Shown piece by piece: positions 9,017-17,422 of a stretch of 64,000 nucleotides of DNA. Source of the stretch: an uncultured Flavobacteriales bacterium (GTDB lineage Bacteria; Bacteroidota; Bacteroidia; Flavobacteriales_D; Sanyastnellaceae). The DNA lies in the NCBI GenBank assembly GCA_937974555.1, contig CALJKR010000075.1, positions 57,303 to 121,302 of the forward strand, written 5' to 3'. Position numbers and translations under genes: made by a program. The notes below the pieces were generated by a model. It was not told where the DNA came from. It ran no database searches and saw only the letters and a program-made list of their open reading frames with translations. Position 1 is the stretch's first letter. The number at the start of each line of letters is the position of its first letter.

Positions 9017-9757
9017 ATGATTCAAAATGTAGAACTAAAAAAATCTTTGATCTGGGGTCTGGCCATTATCACCACGGCCTTGATCTTGGGAGGGGCTTTT
9101 AAAAATAGAAATCAGGGTGAAAATGTCATCAGCGTGACTGGAAAGGCAGAGAAAACTTTCTCCTCTGATCTTATTGTTTGGCGCGGGAGTTTTAGCAGAA
9201 ACGCGTCTACTTTAAAGGAAGCGTATGACCTATTGAATCAAGACATTGAGGTTGTAAAAAAATATTTAAAAGGAAAAGGTGTCAATGACAATGTTCCGGT
9301 ATTTGATGCGGTAGATATTCAGAAATTATATCGCTCGGAAACAGACAAGGATGGCAATGAGACTACCTTTTTCTCAGGGTACTTATTGACCCAGGTGGTG
9401 AAGATAGAGTCCAAGGATGTGGATCGAATTGAGAAACTTTCCCGTGAAGTAACGGAGTTGATCAATCAAGGATTGGAGTTTAACTCATCGGCTCCTGAAT
9501 ATTATTATACCCAGTTGGCGAATTTAAAAATTGAAATGATTGCAGAGGCTACCAAGGACGCGCGCTTGCGGGCAGAAAAGATTGCGCAAGAATCAGGTAG
9601 TTCATTGGGCAATTTGAAAAATGGTGACATGGGTGTTTTTCAAATTGTAGCACCCAACTCTTCTGATGAAGATTATTCTTGGGGAGGATCTTTGAACACC
9701 AGTTCACGTGAGAAGAGCGCAAGCATTACAATGTCTCTTTCTTTCAATGTAGATTGA
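9017..9757 (+). CDS. SIMPL domain (DUF541) protein
   Basis: 246 aa from ATG 9017. An upstream ATG at 8987 is open but would place the promoter-like box inside the gene. There is one N-terminal membrane anchor (about residues 9-27), then a periplasmic SIMPL domain (VISVTGKAEKTFSSDLIVWRGSF onward). The C-terminal part has the KDARLRAEKIAQESG helix and the closing SITMSLSFNVD strand. DUF541 proteins are periplasmic and sometimes linked to oxidative stress, but no general function is established. It is followed at 1 nt by the radical SAM gene, so the two are probably co-transcribed. Confidence 0.85.
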   Translation: MIQNVELKKSLIWGLAIITTALILGGAFKNRNQGENVISVTGKAEKTFSSDLIVWRGSFSRNASTLKEAYDLLNQDIEVVKKYLKGKGVNDNVPVFDAVDIQKLYRSETDKDGNETTFFSGYLLTQVVKIESKDVDRIEKLSREVTELINQGLEFNSSAPEYYYTQLANLKIEMIAEATKDARLRAEKIAQESGSSLGNLKNGDMGVFQIVAPNSSDEDYSWGGSLNTSSREKSASITMSLSFNVD

Positions 9758-9758
9758 T

Positions 9759-10754
9759 ATGAAGCTCGGGATCCTTTGGTTTCATCGTTTGTGGAACTTG
9801 GGGCTGATATTAACCAGTTATTTTCTTTCCAAGAGGGGGTGGATCAAGCACCCATGGGGATTGCCTGTTTCCATGAGCATCGAGCCAACCACGGCTTGCA
9901 ATTTGGGTTGTCCTGAATGTCCTTCGGGTTTGAAGGCGTTTAGCAGACCCATCGGCAATCTGAAACCTCAAGATTTTCACCTTTGGTTGCCCCAATGGAA
10001 GAAGCACTTGATGTATTTGAATTTTTATTTTCAAGGAGAACCGTTCATACATCCCCAGTTGCCGGAATTTATTCGCGAAGCAGAAAACCATGGGGTATTG
10101 ACTTCTGTATCGACCAACGGACATTTTTTAACCGATGAAGTGATTGATCAAATATTGGATTCAGGCTTGCGTCGCATGATCATCAGCTTGGATGGTTTTT
10201 CACAGGCTGTATACGCCCAGTACAGAGTAAATGGGGAAGTGGATAAGGTGAAAGACGCGGTACTTCGTTTGGTTCATAAGAAGAAAATGCGCGGATCATC
10301 TCATCCAGAAATTGTCATTCAGGTCTTGGCGGTTAAGCCCAACGAGCAAGAAATTCCGTTGATTAAAAAATGGGCCATGGAGGTTGGTGCTGATCGCGTA
10401 GCAGTGAAGACAGCCCAGCTTTATCACCCCACGGACAATCACCCTTTGATGCCTGAGCAAGAATCATTGCGTCGATATTTTAAGGGTGCCGATGGTGAAT
10501 GGCGGATTAAAAATCCACTGGACAATCATTGTTGGCGGATGTGGTCAGGCTGTGTGGTGACTTGGAACGGTGATGTGGTTCCATGTTGTTTTGACAAGGA
10601 TGCAAAACATAAAATGGGCAGTTTGAAAACACATGCACTCCGCGAGGTATGGGCCAATCCCAATTACAGTGATTTTAGAGTTCAACTGCAGCGAGGAAGA
10701 AAAGAAATTGATATTTGTGCAAATTGCTCAGAGGGTACAAAGGTTTGGGCTTAA
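9759..10754 (+). CDS. Radical SAM/SPASM domain protein
   Basis: 331 aa. The radical SAM cluster motif is CNLGCPEC (Cx3Cx2C) at about residues 48-55, following IEPTTACN. The C-terminal SPASM region supplies extra cluster cysteines: CWRMWSGCVVTWNGDVVPCC and ICANC. This architecture matches the anaerobic-sulfatase-maturase, PqqE and MoaA-like family of peptide or small-molecule modifying enzymes. No obvious precursor peptide gene lies nearby, so the substrate is unknown. The gene is flanked by the SIMPL gene (1-nt gap) and the DUF3109 gene (9-nt gap), suggesting a three-gene unit. Confidence 0.85.
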   Translation: MKLGILWFHRLWNLGLILTSYFLSKRGWIKHPWGLPVSMSIEPTTACNLGCPECPSGLKAFSRPIGNLKPQDFHLWLPQWKKHLMYLNFYFQGEPFIHPQLPEFIREAENHGVLTSVSTNGHFLTDEVIDQILDSGLRRMIISLDGFSQAVYAQYRVNGEVDKVKDAVLRLVHKKKMRGSSHPEIVIQVLAVKPNEQEIPLIKKWAMEVGADRVAVKTAQLYHPTDNHPLMPEQESLRRYFKGADGEWRIKNPLDNHCWRMWSGCVVTWNGDVVPCCFDKDAKHKMGSLKTHALREVWANPNYSDFRVQLQRGRKEIDICANCSEGTKVWA

Positions 10755-10763
10755 TTTTGAAAC

Positions 10764-11357
10764 ATGATAGTCATCGGAAGCACCTTGGTTAGTGAGGATA
10801 TTTTTGAGCTCAAGTTTGTCTGTGATTTGCAGGCATGTAAAGGAGCATGTTGTGTGGATGGAGAAAGTGGTGCTCCTTTGGATGCGGATGAGGTAAAGCA
10901 TTTGGAAGAAAATTGGGCCTGGGCCAAGACCTATCTGAGTCCCGAGCATATTCAGGTTGTAGAGGAGCATGGTTTTCACGTTTTAGATGAAGATCAAGAT
11001 TTAACTACACCGTTGTATGGCAAGCATGGAGCTTGTGCATTTGTTTATTATGAGCAGGATGGAACAGCCAAGTGTGCCTACGAGAAGGCATATTTGGATG
11101 GAAAAACCCAATGGAAGAAGCCCATCAGTTGTCATTTGTACCCCATTCGATTGACCCATCTAAAAGAATATACAGGGGTTAATTATCACCATTGGCCCAT
11201 CTGTAAACCGGCTTGTGAATGTGGCTCGAAGTTAGGCGTTCCTGTTTTTCGTTTTTTGAAGGAGCCGTTGATTCGTCAATTTGGTCAAGCTTGGTATGAC
11301 GAAGCGGAGTTGGTGTATGAAGCTTTGAAATATCCGCCATCAACGGAAGAGATTTAA
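10764..11357 (+). CDS. DUF3109 family cysteine-rich protein
   Basis: 197 aa, cytoplasmic, with many conserved cysteines: CDLQACKGACC near residue 20, CAFVYY, CAYEKAY, SCHLYPIRL and CKPACECGSKLG. This pattern is that of DUF3109, distantly related to YkgJ-type putative zinc or iron-sulfur proteins. No biochemical function is established. It sits 9 nt after the radical SAM gene, so a shared metal-cofactor or modification role is possible but unproven. Confidence 0.8.
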   Translation: MIVIGSTLVSEDIFELKFVCDLQACKGACCVDGESGAPLDADEVKHLEENWAWAKTYLSPEHIQVVEEHGFHVLDEDQDLTTPLYGKHGACAFVYYEQDGTAKCAYEKAYLDGKTQWKKPISCHLYPIRLTHLKEYTGVNYHHWPICKPACECGSKLGVPVFRFLKEPLIRQFGQAWYDEAELVYEALKYPPSTEEI

Positions 11358-11398
11358 TAAGTCCTTTTTTTCGCTCTGAATTCACCCAACAAATCGCA

Positions 11399-11406
11399 CA
11401 ATTTTG
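11399..11406 (+). promoter_or_regulatory. -7-like box CAATTTTG directly before a GTG start
   Basis: It deviates by one base from TAnnTTTG and ends 4 nt before the GTG start at 11411, the same geometry as at 9005, 12859 and 55153. Confidence 0.35.
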
Positions 11407-11410
11407 TAGG

Positions 11411-12847
11411 GTGAGATTTTATATTGGCATCATACTGTCTTTTTTTATCGGCATTCAACCGCTCTTTTCACAGTGGGAATTGGTGCAGCACGATTGGGTG
11501 ATCCCACAAGGGTTGCATTATCTGCTGGTAGACGGTGAACGGGTGGGGATTACCATGCCGTTTGCAGCGCAAAAAACCACAGATACTTGGCGATCCGATT
11601 TTCAATGGAAATACAGTTATCGCGGGGAGAGTGAGTTTCAGGCATTTCCTGGAAGTGAGACGGTATGTGTGACACCCATCGGAAAGTTATTTACTGTTCA
11701 AAAGGCAGGCAAGTCACGGTTGGTCATAGAAAACAACCAAAGGTTGGAATGGGTAAATACCCAGGACAACAATTGCAACGACTGTCATCCCTTTTATGAT
11801 GAGGAATCCAAGGTACTTGTGTTTGCTTCTGATCGGGTAGGCGGAAGTGGTGGTTATGATTTGTACAAGATGATATGGACACCCAAAGGATGGTCTGCTC
11901 CGGTCCGATTAAGCAATGGGGTCAATACACCAAAAGATGAAAAGTTTCCGATGATTGCAAATGGTGATTTGTATTTTAGTTCATTATCGGAAAAAGGGGA
12001 TTGGGATATTTTTCAATCACCCCATAGCGAATTTTGGCAAGTGCGCTGGCAGATGGAGTATCCCATCAACAGTGATCATGATGAATTTCAGTGGTGGCCT
12101 GTAGGAGATGATTCGGGTTGGTTGATTAGCAATCGGCAGTCTTCAGGCGTTCAAACGCAAGTATTGGAATTAAAGCGAACAGGAGAGTGTCAAGAGAAGC
12201 GCATTTGTTTGGAAGTGGATTCCTTGGTTAGTTGTCAATCCACTTTGCAAGGTCAACTTTGGCAAGAGAAGGGGAAACGATTTTGTCTCAATGTAAAGGC
12301 AGGCCACTTCTACCATTGGAAATTTTCTGATTTGCAAGGCAAGGCTATGGTAGGAATGCCGGTTACCATCAAGGATGGTCAAGGCAATGTTGTCGCGGTA
12401 TTGTATACCGATGATCAAGGTCAATTGGGATGGCAGTATTTACCTTTTGCGTTTTCAAGCATCCAATGGTGGAATGAACCGGACCAATCCCAGCTATTGG
12501 CGTCTTCAGATCCTGTGGTATTGATGCCAGAGGAGTTGGTGGATTCAACGGAGATATTTTTTGAAATTGGATCATCCGAGATTTCAGACAAAGGGCAAAA
12601 GGAATTGTTACAAATGGCTTTTTATCTCCTGTTGAATAGTGAGCGAGAGGTTTGGATCAGGGGTTCAACGGATCCAACAGGCAACCTATTGTACAATGAG
12701 AAGTTGGCTTGGGAAAGGGCTTGGAAAGTGCAGAACTTCTTGCTGGCCCATGGAGTTTTGGTGGCGCAGATGAATGTGGATATCATCAATCCAGTAGGTG
12801 CATCCATGCAGGATAAAGAGCGGAAAGTGTCTCTCATGATTCGTTAG
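11411..12847 (+). CDS. PD40-repeat/OmpA-domain outer-membrane-associated protein (PorE-like)
   Basis: 478 aa with a GTG start and a signal peptide ending in LFSQ. Order of parts: a divergent N-terminal domain; PD40 beta-propeller repeats (FYDEESKVLVFASDRVGGSGG near residue 140, then FPMIANGDLYFSS); a carboxypeptidase-regulatory-like segment (MVGMPVTIKDGQGN near 315); and an OmpA C-terminal peptidoglycan-binding domain (EIFFEIGSSEISDKG to the end). T9SS protein PorE has PD40, CRD and OmpA domains in this order but is longer and begins with TPRs, which are absent here. It probably links the outer membrane to peptidoglycan. Confidence 0.75.
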   Translation: MRFYIGIILSFFIGIQPLFSQWELVQHDWVIPQGLHYLLVDGERVGITMPFAAQKTTDTWRSDFQWKYSYRGESEFQAFPGSETVCVTPIGKLFTVQKAGKSRLVIENNQRLEWVNTQDNNCNDCHPFYDEESKVLVFASDRVGGSGGYDLYKMIWTPKGWSAPVRLSNGVNTPKDEKFPMIANGDLYFSSLSEKGDWDIFQSPHSEFWQVRWQMEYPINSDHDEFQWWPVGDDSGWLISNRQSSGVQTQVLELKRTGECQEKRICLEVDSLVSCQSTLQGQLWQEKGKRFCLNVKAGHFYHWKFSDLQGKAMVGMPVTIKDGQGNVVAVLYTDDQGQLGWQYLPFAFSSIQWWNEPDQSQLLASSDPVVLMPEELVDSTEIFFEIGSSEISDKGQKELLQMAFYLLLNSEREVWIRGSTDPTGNLLYNEKLAWERAWKVQNFLLAHGVLVAQMNVDIINPVGASMQDKERKVSLMIR

Positions 12848-12858
12848 ATGTTTCTCCT

Positions 12859-12866
12859 TATTTTTG
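12859..12866 (+). promoter_or_regulatory. -7 box TATTTTTG 4 nt before ATG
   Basis: A full match to TAnnTTTG. It lies in the 23-nt gap between the OmpA gene and the next gene, and GTTC separates it from ATG 12871. It would give a leaderless transcript independent of the upstream gene. Confidence 0.5.
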
Positions 12867-12870
12867 GTTC

Positions 12871-13389
12871 ATGAAAATTCGTGAACTCTTCCCCTCTACA
12901 GATTTAACCTTGACCCGTGGACCTCTTCAGCAAGGAGGCACGAGTGTGATTGATGGTCAAGAAAAGAAAGGCCCTCAGCGTTGGGTGAAATTGAATGATG
13001 TCATTTTTGTGGGCATGAACGATGGTTTGTATCATACCCGTTACAATGAAGAAGTAAGCATTGTGCATGATGCGCAAAACAAAGTAGTGGGCTATTGGAA
13101 TCACAGTTCGAATGAAGGCACTCGTCCCAACAAAAGCGCGGTAGTAGGTGCTGTTGCGTTGAGCTTTTTGATCTCTGCGGCTTTGTTTTTATTGGGAGCT
13201 TGGAATTTTGTTTGGAAGTATGAGCCTTTCTTGGTCAAGAATGAAGCGGGACAAATTGTAGAAGAGCGTTGGTGGTTGACGGTGATCGTCGTATTTATCT
13301 ATTCATTGTGGGCGGTATTTTGGACAGCTGGATTTGCTCATTACGAGTGGCAGAGACAGAAGAAAGCACATCAAATGTTGCGTGGTTGA
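12871..13389 (+). CDS. Hypothetical two-helix membrane protein
   Basis: 172 aa, no family recognised. The N-terminal ~80 residues are soluble and polar. Two hydrophobic helices follow, at about residues 88-112 (SAVVGAVALSFLISAALFLLG) and 131-150 (LTVIVVFIYSLWAVFWTAGF). The loop between them (~30 residues) is charged, and the C-terminus is basic (EWQRQKKAH). This overall plan is like small DUF3592-type proteins, but I see no decisive motif. It is followed by a bidirectional terminator shared with convergent ftsZ. Confidence 0.7.
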   Translation: MKIRELFPSTDLTLTRGPLQQGGTSVIDGQEKKGPQRWVKLNDVIFVGMNDGLYHTRYNEEVSIVHDAQNKVVGYWNHSSNEGTRPNKSAVVGAVALSFLISAALFLLGAWNFVWKYEPFLVKNEAGQIVEERWWLTVIVVFIYSLWAVFWTAGFAHYEWQRQKKAHQMLRG

Positions 13390-13406
13390 TACCAAAGCAT
13401 AGAAAT

Positions 13407-13436
13407 AAAAAAGGGCTGATTAATCAGCCCTTTTTT
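13407..13436. terminator. Bidirectional rho-independent terminator
   Basis: Perfect 9+9 inverted repeat GGGCTGATT/AATCAGCCC at 13413-13430 with A6 before and T6 after. It serves both the plus-strand membrane protein gene and the minus-strand ftsZ. Confidence 0.9.
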
Positions 13437-13466
13437 ATGGATATGTTGTTGTGTAATTCAAGACGA

Positions 13467-15239
13467 TCAATCTACATTATCATGTAGGAATGGATTGTTG
13501 CCTTTTAATTCATAGCGTTTTTCGCCATTGGCATCTGTAACTTCAGAGATTCCAAAGCGAGAGGCTTGCGACTCGTTGCTGGCAGGAGTAGAATCCAAAA
13601 CCACGCGCTTGCGTTCGTAGGCGGGAACTTCTTCCAATGAAAGCAAGCCACCGGGACTTTTAATTTGCATGGTTACTTGCTTGATGCGATTGGCTCTTTC
13701 ATTTTGCAATTGATTGATCGTAGATCGATCAACAGAGTCTGTTGCACGCTCGCGGATGGGCATGCTTGCTTCTGGTGCTTCTTCTTTATTTAAGTTGTCA
13801 GAAAATCCGATAACATTGAAAACGTCGTTGCTATTTCCTTCGGTGCTTTCTTTGTGCTTCATCACCACATCCTCAACACGCGCGCTTGGTGTTTCTTCTA
13901 CCACGCTCACAATCTGTTCGGTTTGCACCACTTGTGCTGTCGTTTCAAACAAATCGATGGTAGTGGGTTCTTCTGGGAATTCAATTTCAAAAGCCACTTC
14001 GTTTTGAACAAACTCCACAGGCTCTGATTCCAATTCCAAATTCAGAGGAATGGTTTGCACCTCTTCTATTTTATTTTCGATTGGAGCCACTTCCTCCAAT
14101 TCAACCACCATTACTGGAGAGGCAATGGGTTGAATCACTTCTTGCATAACAGGTGCAGCAACGGCGATTGGAGCCGCAGGAATTTCTTCAACTGCAGTGT
14201 GCACGTCAACCACTACTTGGGTTTGTGACTCGATTCCTGGGATAACATCATCTAAGTTTTTTGCATCCCATCCGGTAGCAATAACCGTAACACTGATGTC
14301 ATCACCTAAGCGCGTATCTTGGCCGTACCCCCAAATCACATTGGCGTTTTGACCTGCGCGATCTTGGATGGCATCAGTGATATCACTAACCTCATCCATC
14401 AACAATTCTTCTTCGCCATGGGTAATGTTCAAAAGAACATGCTTGGCACCAAAAATATCTGAATCATTCAACAAAGGAGATTCCAGAGCAGCGTCTACGG
14501 CGCGTTTAGCACGACCTTCGCCGCTTGCACGGCCGCTACCCATGATGGCAACGCCACTGTCTTTCATGACCGTCTTCACGTCATTCATGTCCACGTTAAC
14601 CAAACCGGTTAGGGTCATCACTTCAGCAATTCCTTTTGCTGCGGTACACAATACCTCGTCAGCATGACTGAAAGCTTGCTTCAAGCTAAGGTTTCCAAAT
14701 AATTCTCTTAATTTATCATTGCGGATAATCAAAAGAGTATCCACTGCGTCGCGCATTTCTATCACCCCTTCCTCGGCATGCAAATGGCGTTTTTTGCCTT
14801 CAAAGCCAAAAGGAACAGTAATGATTCCCACAGTTAAAATGCCCATGTCCTTGGCCATCTTTGCGATAATGGGAGCCGCACCTGTTCCCGTTCCACCACC
14901 CATACCGGCAGTAACGAAAACCATACTGGTTTTTCCTTTTTCGTTCTGAAGAATATTTCTAACCGTCTCGATGCTCTCGATGGCAGCTTCTTTACCAACG
15001 GCAGGAGAAGCACCCGCACCGCGACCTTCTGTCAACGTTGCGCCCAATTGAATTTTATGAGGAACTGCTGAGTAGTCCAAAGCTTGCGCGTCTGTGTTGC
15101 ACACAATGAAATCAACACCTTTGATTCCTTGGCTGTACATGTAGTTGACAGCGTTAGATCCGCCGCCACCAACGCCGATAACTTTGATCAACGAATTGCA
15201 CTCTTTGGGCAAGTCAAAATTGAGAGATTGAAATTCCAT
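13467..15239 (-). CDS. ftsZ: Cell division GTPase FtsZ
   Basis: 590 aa, long for FtsZ (often 380-450 aa) because of a low-complexity C-terminal linker of about 240 residues, rich in Glu, Val, Pro and Thr. The tubulin-like GTPase core has VGGGGSNAVN at about residues 23-32 and the signature GGGTGTGAAP at 114-123. The extreme C-terminus, NNPFLHDNVD, is the Bacteroidota version of the conserved peptide that docks FtsA and other ring proteins. It builds the cytoplasmic Z-ring. No ftsA, ftsQ or mur genes are adjacent: the upstream neighbour is divergent and the downstream one convergent, so it forms a monocistronic unit here. Confidence 0.97.
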   Translation of the reverse strand: MEFQSLNFDLPKECNSLIKVIGVGGGGSNAVNYMYSQGIKGVDFIVCNTDAQALDYSAVPHKIQLGATLTEGRGAGASPAVGKEAAIESIETVRNILQNEKGKTSMVFVTAGMGGGTGTGAAPIIAKMAKDMGILTVGIITVPFGFEGKKRHLHAEEGVIEMRDAVDTLLIIRNDKLRELFGNLSLKQAFSHADEVLCTAAKGIAEVMTLTGLVNVDMNDVKTVMKDSGVAIMGSGRASGEGRAKRAVDAALESPLLNDSDIFGAKHVLLNITHGEEELLMDEVSDITDAIQDRAGQNANVIWGYGQDTRLGDDISVTVIATGWDAKNLDDVIPGIESQTQVVVDVHTAVEEIPAAPIAVAAPVMQEVIQPIASPVMVVELEEVAPIENKIEEVQTIPLNLELESEPVEFVQNEVAFEIEFPEEPTTIDLFETTAQVVQTEQIVSVVEETPSARVEDVVMKHKESTEGNSNDVFNVIGFSDNLNKEEAPEASMPIRERATDSVDRSTINQLQNERANRIKQVTMQIKSPGGLLSLEEVPAYERKRVVLDSTPASNESQASRFGISEVTDANGEKRYELKGNNPFLHDNVD

Positions 15240-15249
15240 TCCTTGAAAA

Positions 15250-15283
15250 TTTGTAGAGGTTTAACCGGTTTCGAAACTACAAA
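15250..15283. promoter_or_regulatory. Inverted repeat in the ftsZ 5' region
   Basis: TTTGTAG (15250-15256) is inverted as CTACAAA (15277-15283), flanking a central palindrome AACCGGTT. It lies 11-44 nt upstream of the ftsZ start. On the minus strand a TAGTTTCG box is embedded in it. It could be an operator or a leader hairpin. Confidence 0.35.
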
Positions 15284-15407
15284 TGGAATTGTAAAAATTG
15301 GGGAAGTGAAATCACGAAGTGTTAACGGGGGTATGTTAGTAAATGCGCATTTTATGCACATATAAAAATTTGGTGAGGTGGGGGAAATGTGTTTTATTTT
15401 TACCTCG

Positions 15408-16115
15408 ATGAAAAGCAAGACGAGCATAGAATGGAATCAGAGCAAAGGGCTTGTTTTGTTGATTGACCCTGACTTTGGCGGTGTGGTATTTTGGGAACAG
15501 ATGGTTGCTGCGTCTGCACATTCACCGGTTAAGATGATTTTTATCGGGGGTAGTTTCATGCACAAGGACCAATTGGAATTGTGCATTGATACAATGCGAA
15601 AAACAGGATTGCCGATTGTTCTTTTTCCTGGATCAGCACATCAGATATCTTCCTCTGCAGATGGGATCCTTTTGCTTTCTCTTTTATCGGGACGAAATCC
15701 AGAATTCTTAATTGGCCAGCATGTGTTGGCTGCGCGTTCATTGAAAAGAAGTGGATTGTCTATTTGGCCAACGGCCTATCTGCTCATCGATGGGGGCAAG
15801 CCCACCACGGCGAGTTATGTCAGCAATACCCAACCTTTGCCAGCGGATAAGCCACTTTTGGCCAGCGCTACTGCTCTGGCTGGTGAGTTACTGGGGATGT
15901 CTTTGGTTTATTTGGATGCAGGTAGTGGAGCGGCTTTACCGGTGTCCATGGATACGATCGCCTCCGTCCGAAGAGAAGTGTCTGTGCCCATTATTGTTGG
16001 TGGTGGAATCCGAACGCAACAAGAGGTTGAACAAGCATGGAGTGCCGGTGCCAATTGGGTGGTTCTAGGCAATGTCATTGAGCAAGACCCGCTATTTTTC
16101 TCCACTTGGATTTGA
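15408..16115 (+). CDS. Geranylgeranylglyceryl/heptaprenylglyceryl phosphate synthase (PcrB/GGGPS family)
   Basis: 235 aa from ATG 15408. An in-frame GTG at 15378 is less likely, since MKSKTSIEWNQSKGLVLLIDPD matches the family start. It is a TIM barrel with LLIDPD at the first strand, FIGGSF at the second, FPGSAHQIS, YLDAGSG at about residue 165, IVGGGIR at about 195, and AGANWVVLGN near the end. The enzyme couples a polyprenyl diphosphate to sn-glycerol-1-phosphate, making an archaeal-type ether lipid precursor. Bacteroidota GGGPS of this type is known, but its physiological product is not. It is divergent from ftsZ and followed 66 nt later by the HAAO gene. Confidence 0.88.
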   Translation: MKSKTSIEWNQSKGLVLLIDPDFGGVVFWEQMVAASAHSPVKMIFIGGSFMHKDQLELCIDTMRKTGLPIVLFPGSAHQISSSADGILLLSLLSGRNPEFLIGQHVLAARSLKRSGLSIWPTAYLLIDGGKPTTASYVSNTQPLPADKPLLASATALAGELLGMSLVYLDAGSGAALPVSMDTIASVRREVSVPIIVGGGIRTQQEVEQAWSAGANWVVLGNVIEQDPLFFSTWI

Positions 16116-16181
16116 TTTTCTGATTCCTGTCAATCTCAAGCAGGTATTCTTTTGTTTATTTTCGTTTCAAACTTTAATAAC

Positions 16182-16709
16182 ATGGTAAGAAGACCGTTTA
16201 ATATCCACCAGTGGATTGAGGAGAACAAAGATTTGTTGAAGCCACCTGTAGGAAATAAAAATATCTACAAGGAATCTGGCGACTACATTGTCATGATGGT
16301 GGGCGGTCCCAATGCACGCAAAGATTATCATTACAACGAAACCGAAGAATTATTTTATCAATTTAAAGGAGACATTGTGGTGGGTATTCAAGAAGAAGGG
16401 AAGGCGGTGGACATCGAAATAAAGGAGGGAGAGATGTTTCTTTTGCCGGCCAAGGTTCCGCATCAACCCAGAAGGGGAGAAGGTTCTGTAGGGTTGGTGA
16501 TTGAGGTAAAAAGAAATGACCGCCCCATTCAAGATGGTTTGATGTGGTTTTGCGAAAAATGCAACACCAAGTTGTACGAGGATTATTTTGTTTTAAATAA
16601 TATTGAATTGGATTTTCTTCCAAGATTCCGACATTTTTATGGTTCACAGGAATTGCGGACGTGCAAATGTTGCGGTCATGTCATGGAGACGGATCCTCGA
16701 TTTGTATAA
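16182..16709 (+). CDS. 3-hydroxyanthranilate 3,4-dioxygenase
   Basis: 175 aa from ATG 16182 (MVRRPFNIHQWIEENKDLL). The upstream ATG at 16152 adds a hydrophobic stretch atypical for the family. It is a cupin with the metal ligands His and Glu in YHYNETEELFYQ (about residues 46-57) and His in VPHQPRRGEG (about 94). The C-terminal second metal site has two CxxC pairs, CEKC and CKCC, as in the bacterial rubredoxin-like HAAO type. It opens 3-hydroxyanthranilate on the kynurenine route to quinolinate and NAD, or in tryptophan degradation. No other kynurenine gene is in view. Confidence 0.93.
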   Translation: MVRRPFNIHQWIEENKDLLKPPVGNKNIYKESGDYIVMMVGGPNARKDYHYNETEELFYQFKGDIVVGIQEEGKAVDIEIKEGEMFLLPAKVPHQPRRGEGSVGLVIEVKRNDRPIQDGLMWFCEKCNTKLYEDYFVLNNIELDFLPRFRHFYGSQELRTCKCCGHVMETDPRFV

Positions 16710-16716
16710 CGAAAAA

Positions 16717-16740
16717 AAAGGTCAGCTGATGCTGACCTTT
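16717..16740. terminator. Bidirectional rho-independent terminator
   Basis: Ten-base arms AAAGGTCAGC/GCTGACCTTT around a TGAT loop with A and T tracts. It lies between the convergent HAAO gene and the LPP20-like lipoprotein gene. Confidence 0.9.
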
Positions 16741-16760
16741 TTTATTGGGTTTGAATAAAA

Positions 16761-17366
16761 TTACTTCTGTTCAGAAGCCATTTTCTCCATTTCTTTATTG
16801 AAAGTTTCTTTGAACTTTTCATAGTTATAATCAGCCTTTAGCTTTTCATTGGCTGCAAGTTTTTCAGCATAAGAATTGGCCAAACGCTCACCAGACAATT
16901 CAATCGCTACGTAGCTCACATAGGAACCATCAGGCTTTTGGGTCAACTTTTCGCAGATTTCAACAGCACCTTTCAAGTTTTGATCAACCACTGTGCGTGT
17001 CATTTCTTGGAAAGTTTCAGTAATTTCTTCTTTGTTATTGAATTCAGAAGAGTTTACATAGTTATCACCCACTACTTTCAATGTTGCACTGATTGATTTT
17101 GACAATTCAGACATGGCGTTTGATTTTGCTTTTTTCTTGGCTGTCTCGCGATCCATGCTTTCTCCAGTAGCTGTTGCACGGAAAGCGTCTTTGGTGCTCA
17201 TGTATTGTTCTCCTGAACAATATTCGTTGATTAATACCTCACCTTGTTGTTTTGGATTTACACCTGTATCATCAGATTTTGCAGCTCCTTTTTTCTTTTT
17301 ACAACCGGTCATTCCAAAGCCAATAGCAACTACCATTAGCAATAGGGTGAATTTCATAATTTTCAT
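16761..17366 (-). CDS. LPP20-like lipoprotein (small)
   Basis: 201 aa lipoprotein with lipobox FGMTGC at about residue 22, then a lysine-rich tether. The central region (ATATGESMDRETAKKKAKSNAMSELSKSISATLKVVGDNYV) resembles the LPP20 fold: alternating small residues, a conserved Ala-rich helix, then paired strands ending in SYVAIELS. It is last in a four-gene minus-strand run after the larger LPP20 gene (56-nt gap). LPP20 domains are surface or periplasmic modules of poorly known role. The C-terminal 40 residues are strongly charged and helical. Confidence 0.65.
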   Translation of the reverse strand: MKIMKFTLLLMVVAIGFGMTGCKKKKGAAKSDDTGVNPKQQGEVLINEYCSGEQYMSTKDAFRATATGESMDRETAKKKAKSNAMSELSKSISATLKVVGDNYVNSSEFNNKEEITETFQEMTRTVVDQNLKGAVEICEKLTQKPDGSYVSYVAIELSGERLANSYAEKLAANEKLKADYNYEKFKETFNKEMEKMASEQK

Positions 17367-17422
17367 TTGCTTTTTATTTTTAAGGTTAATTTTTTTTTCC
17401 GTTTACACGAATAATGCCAAAG

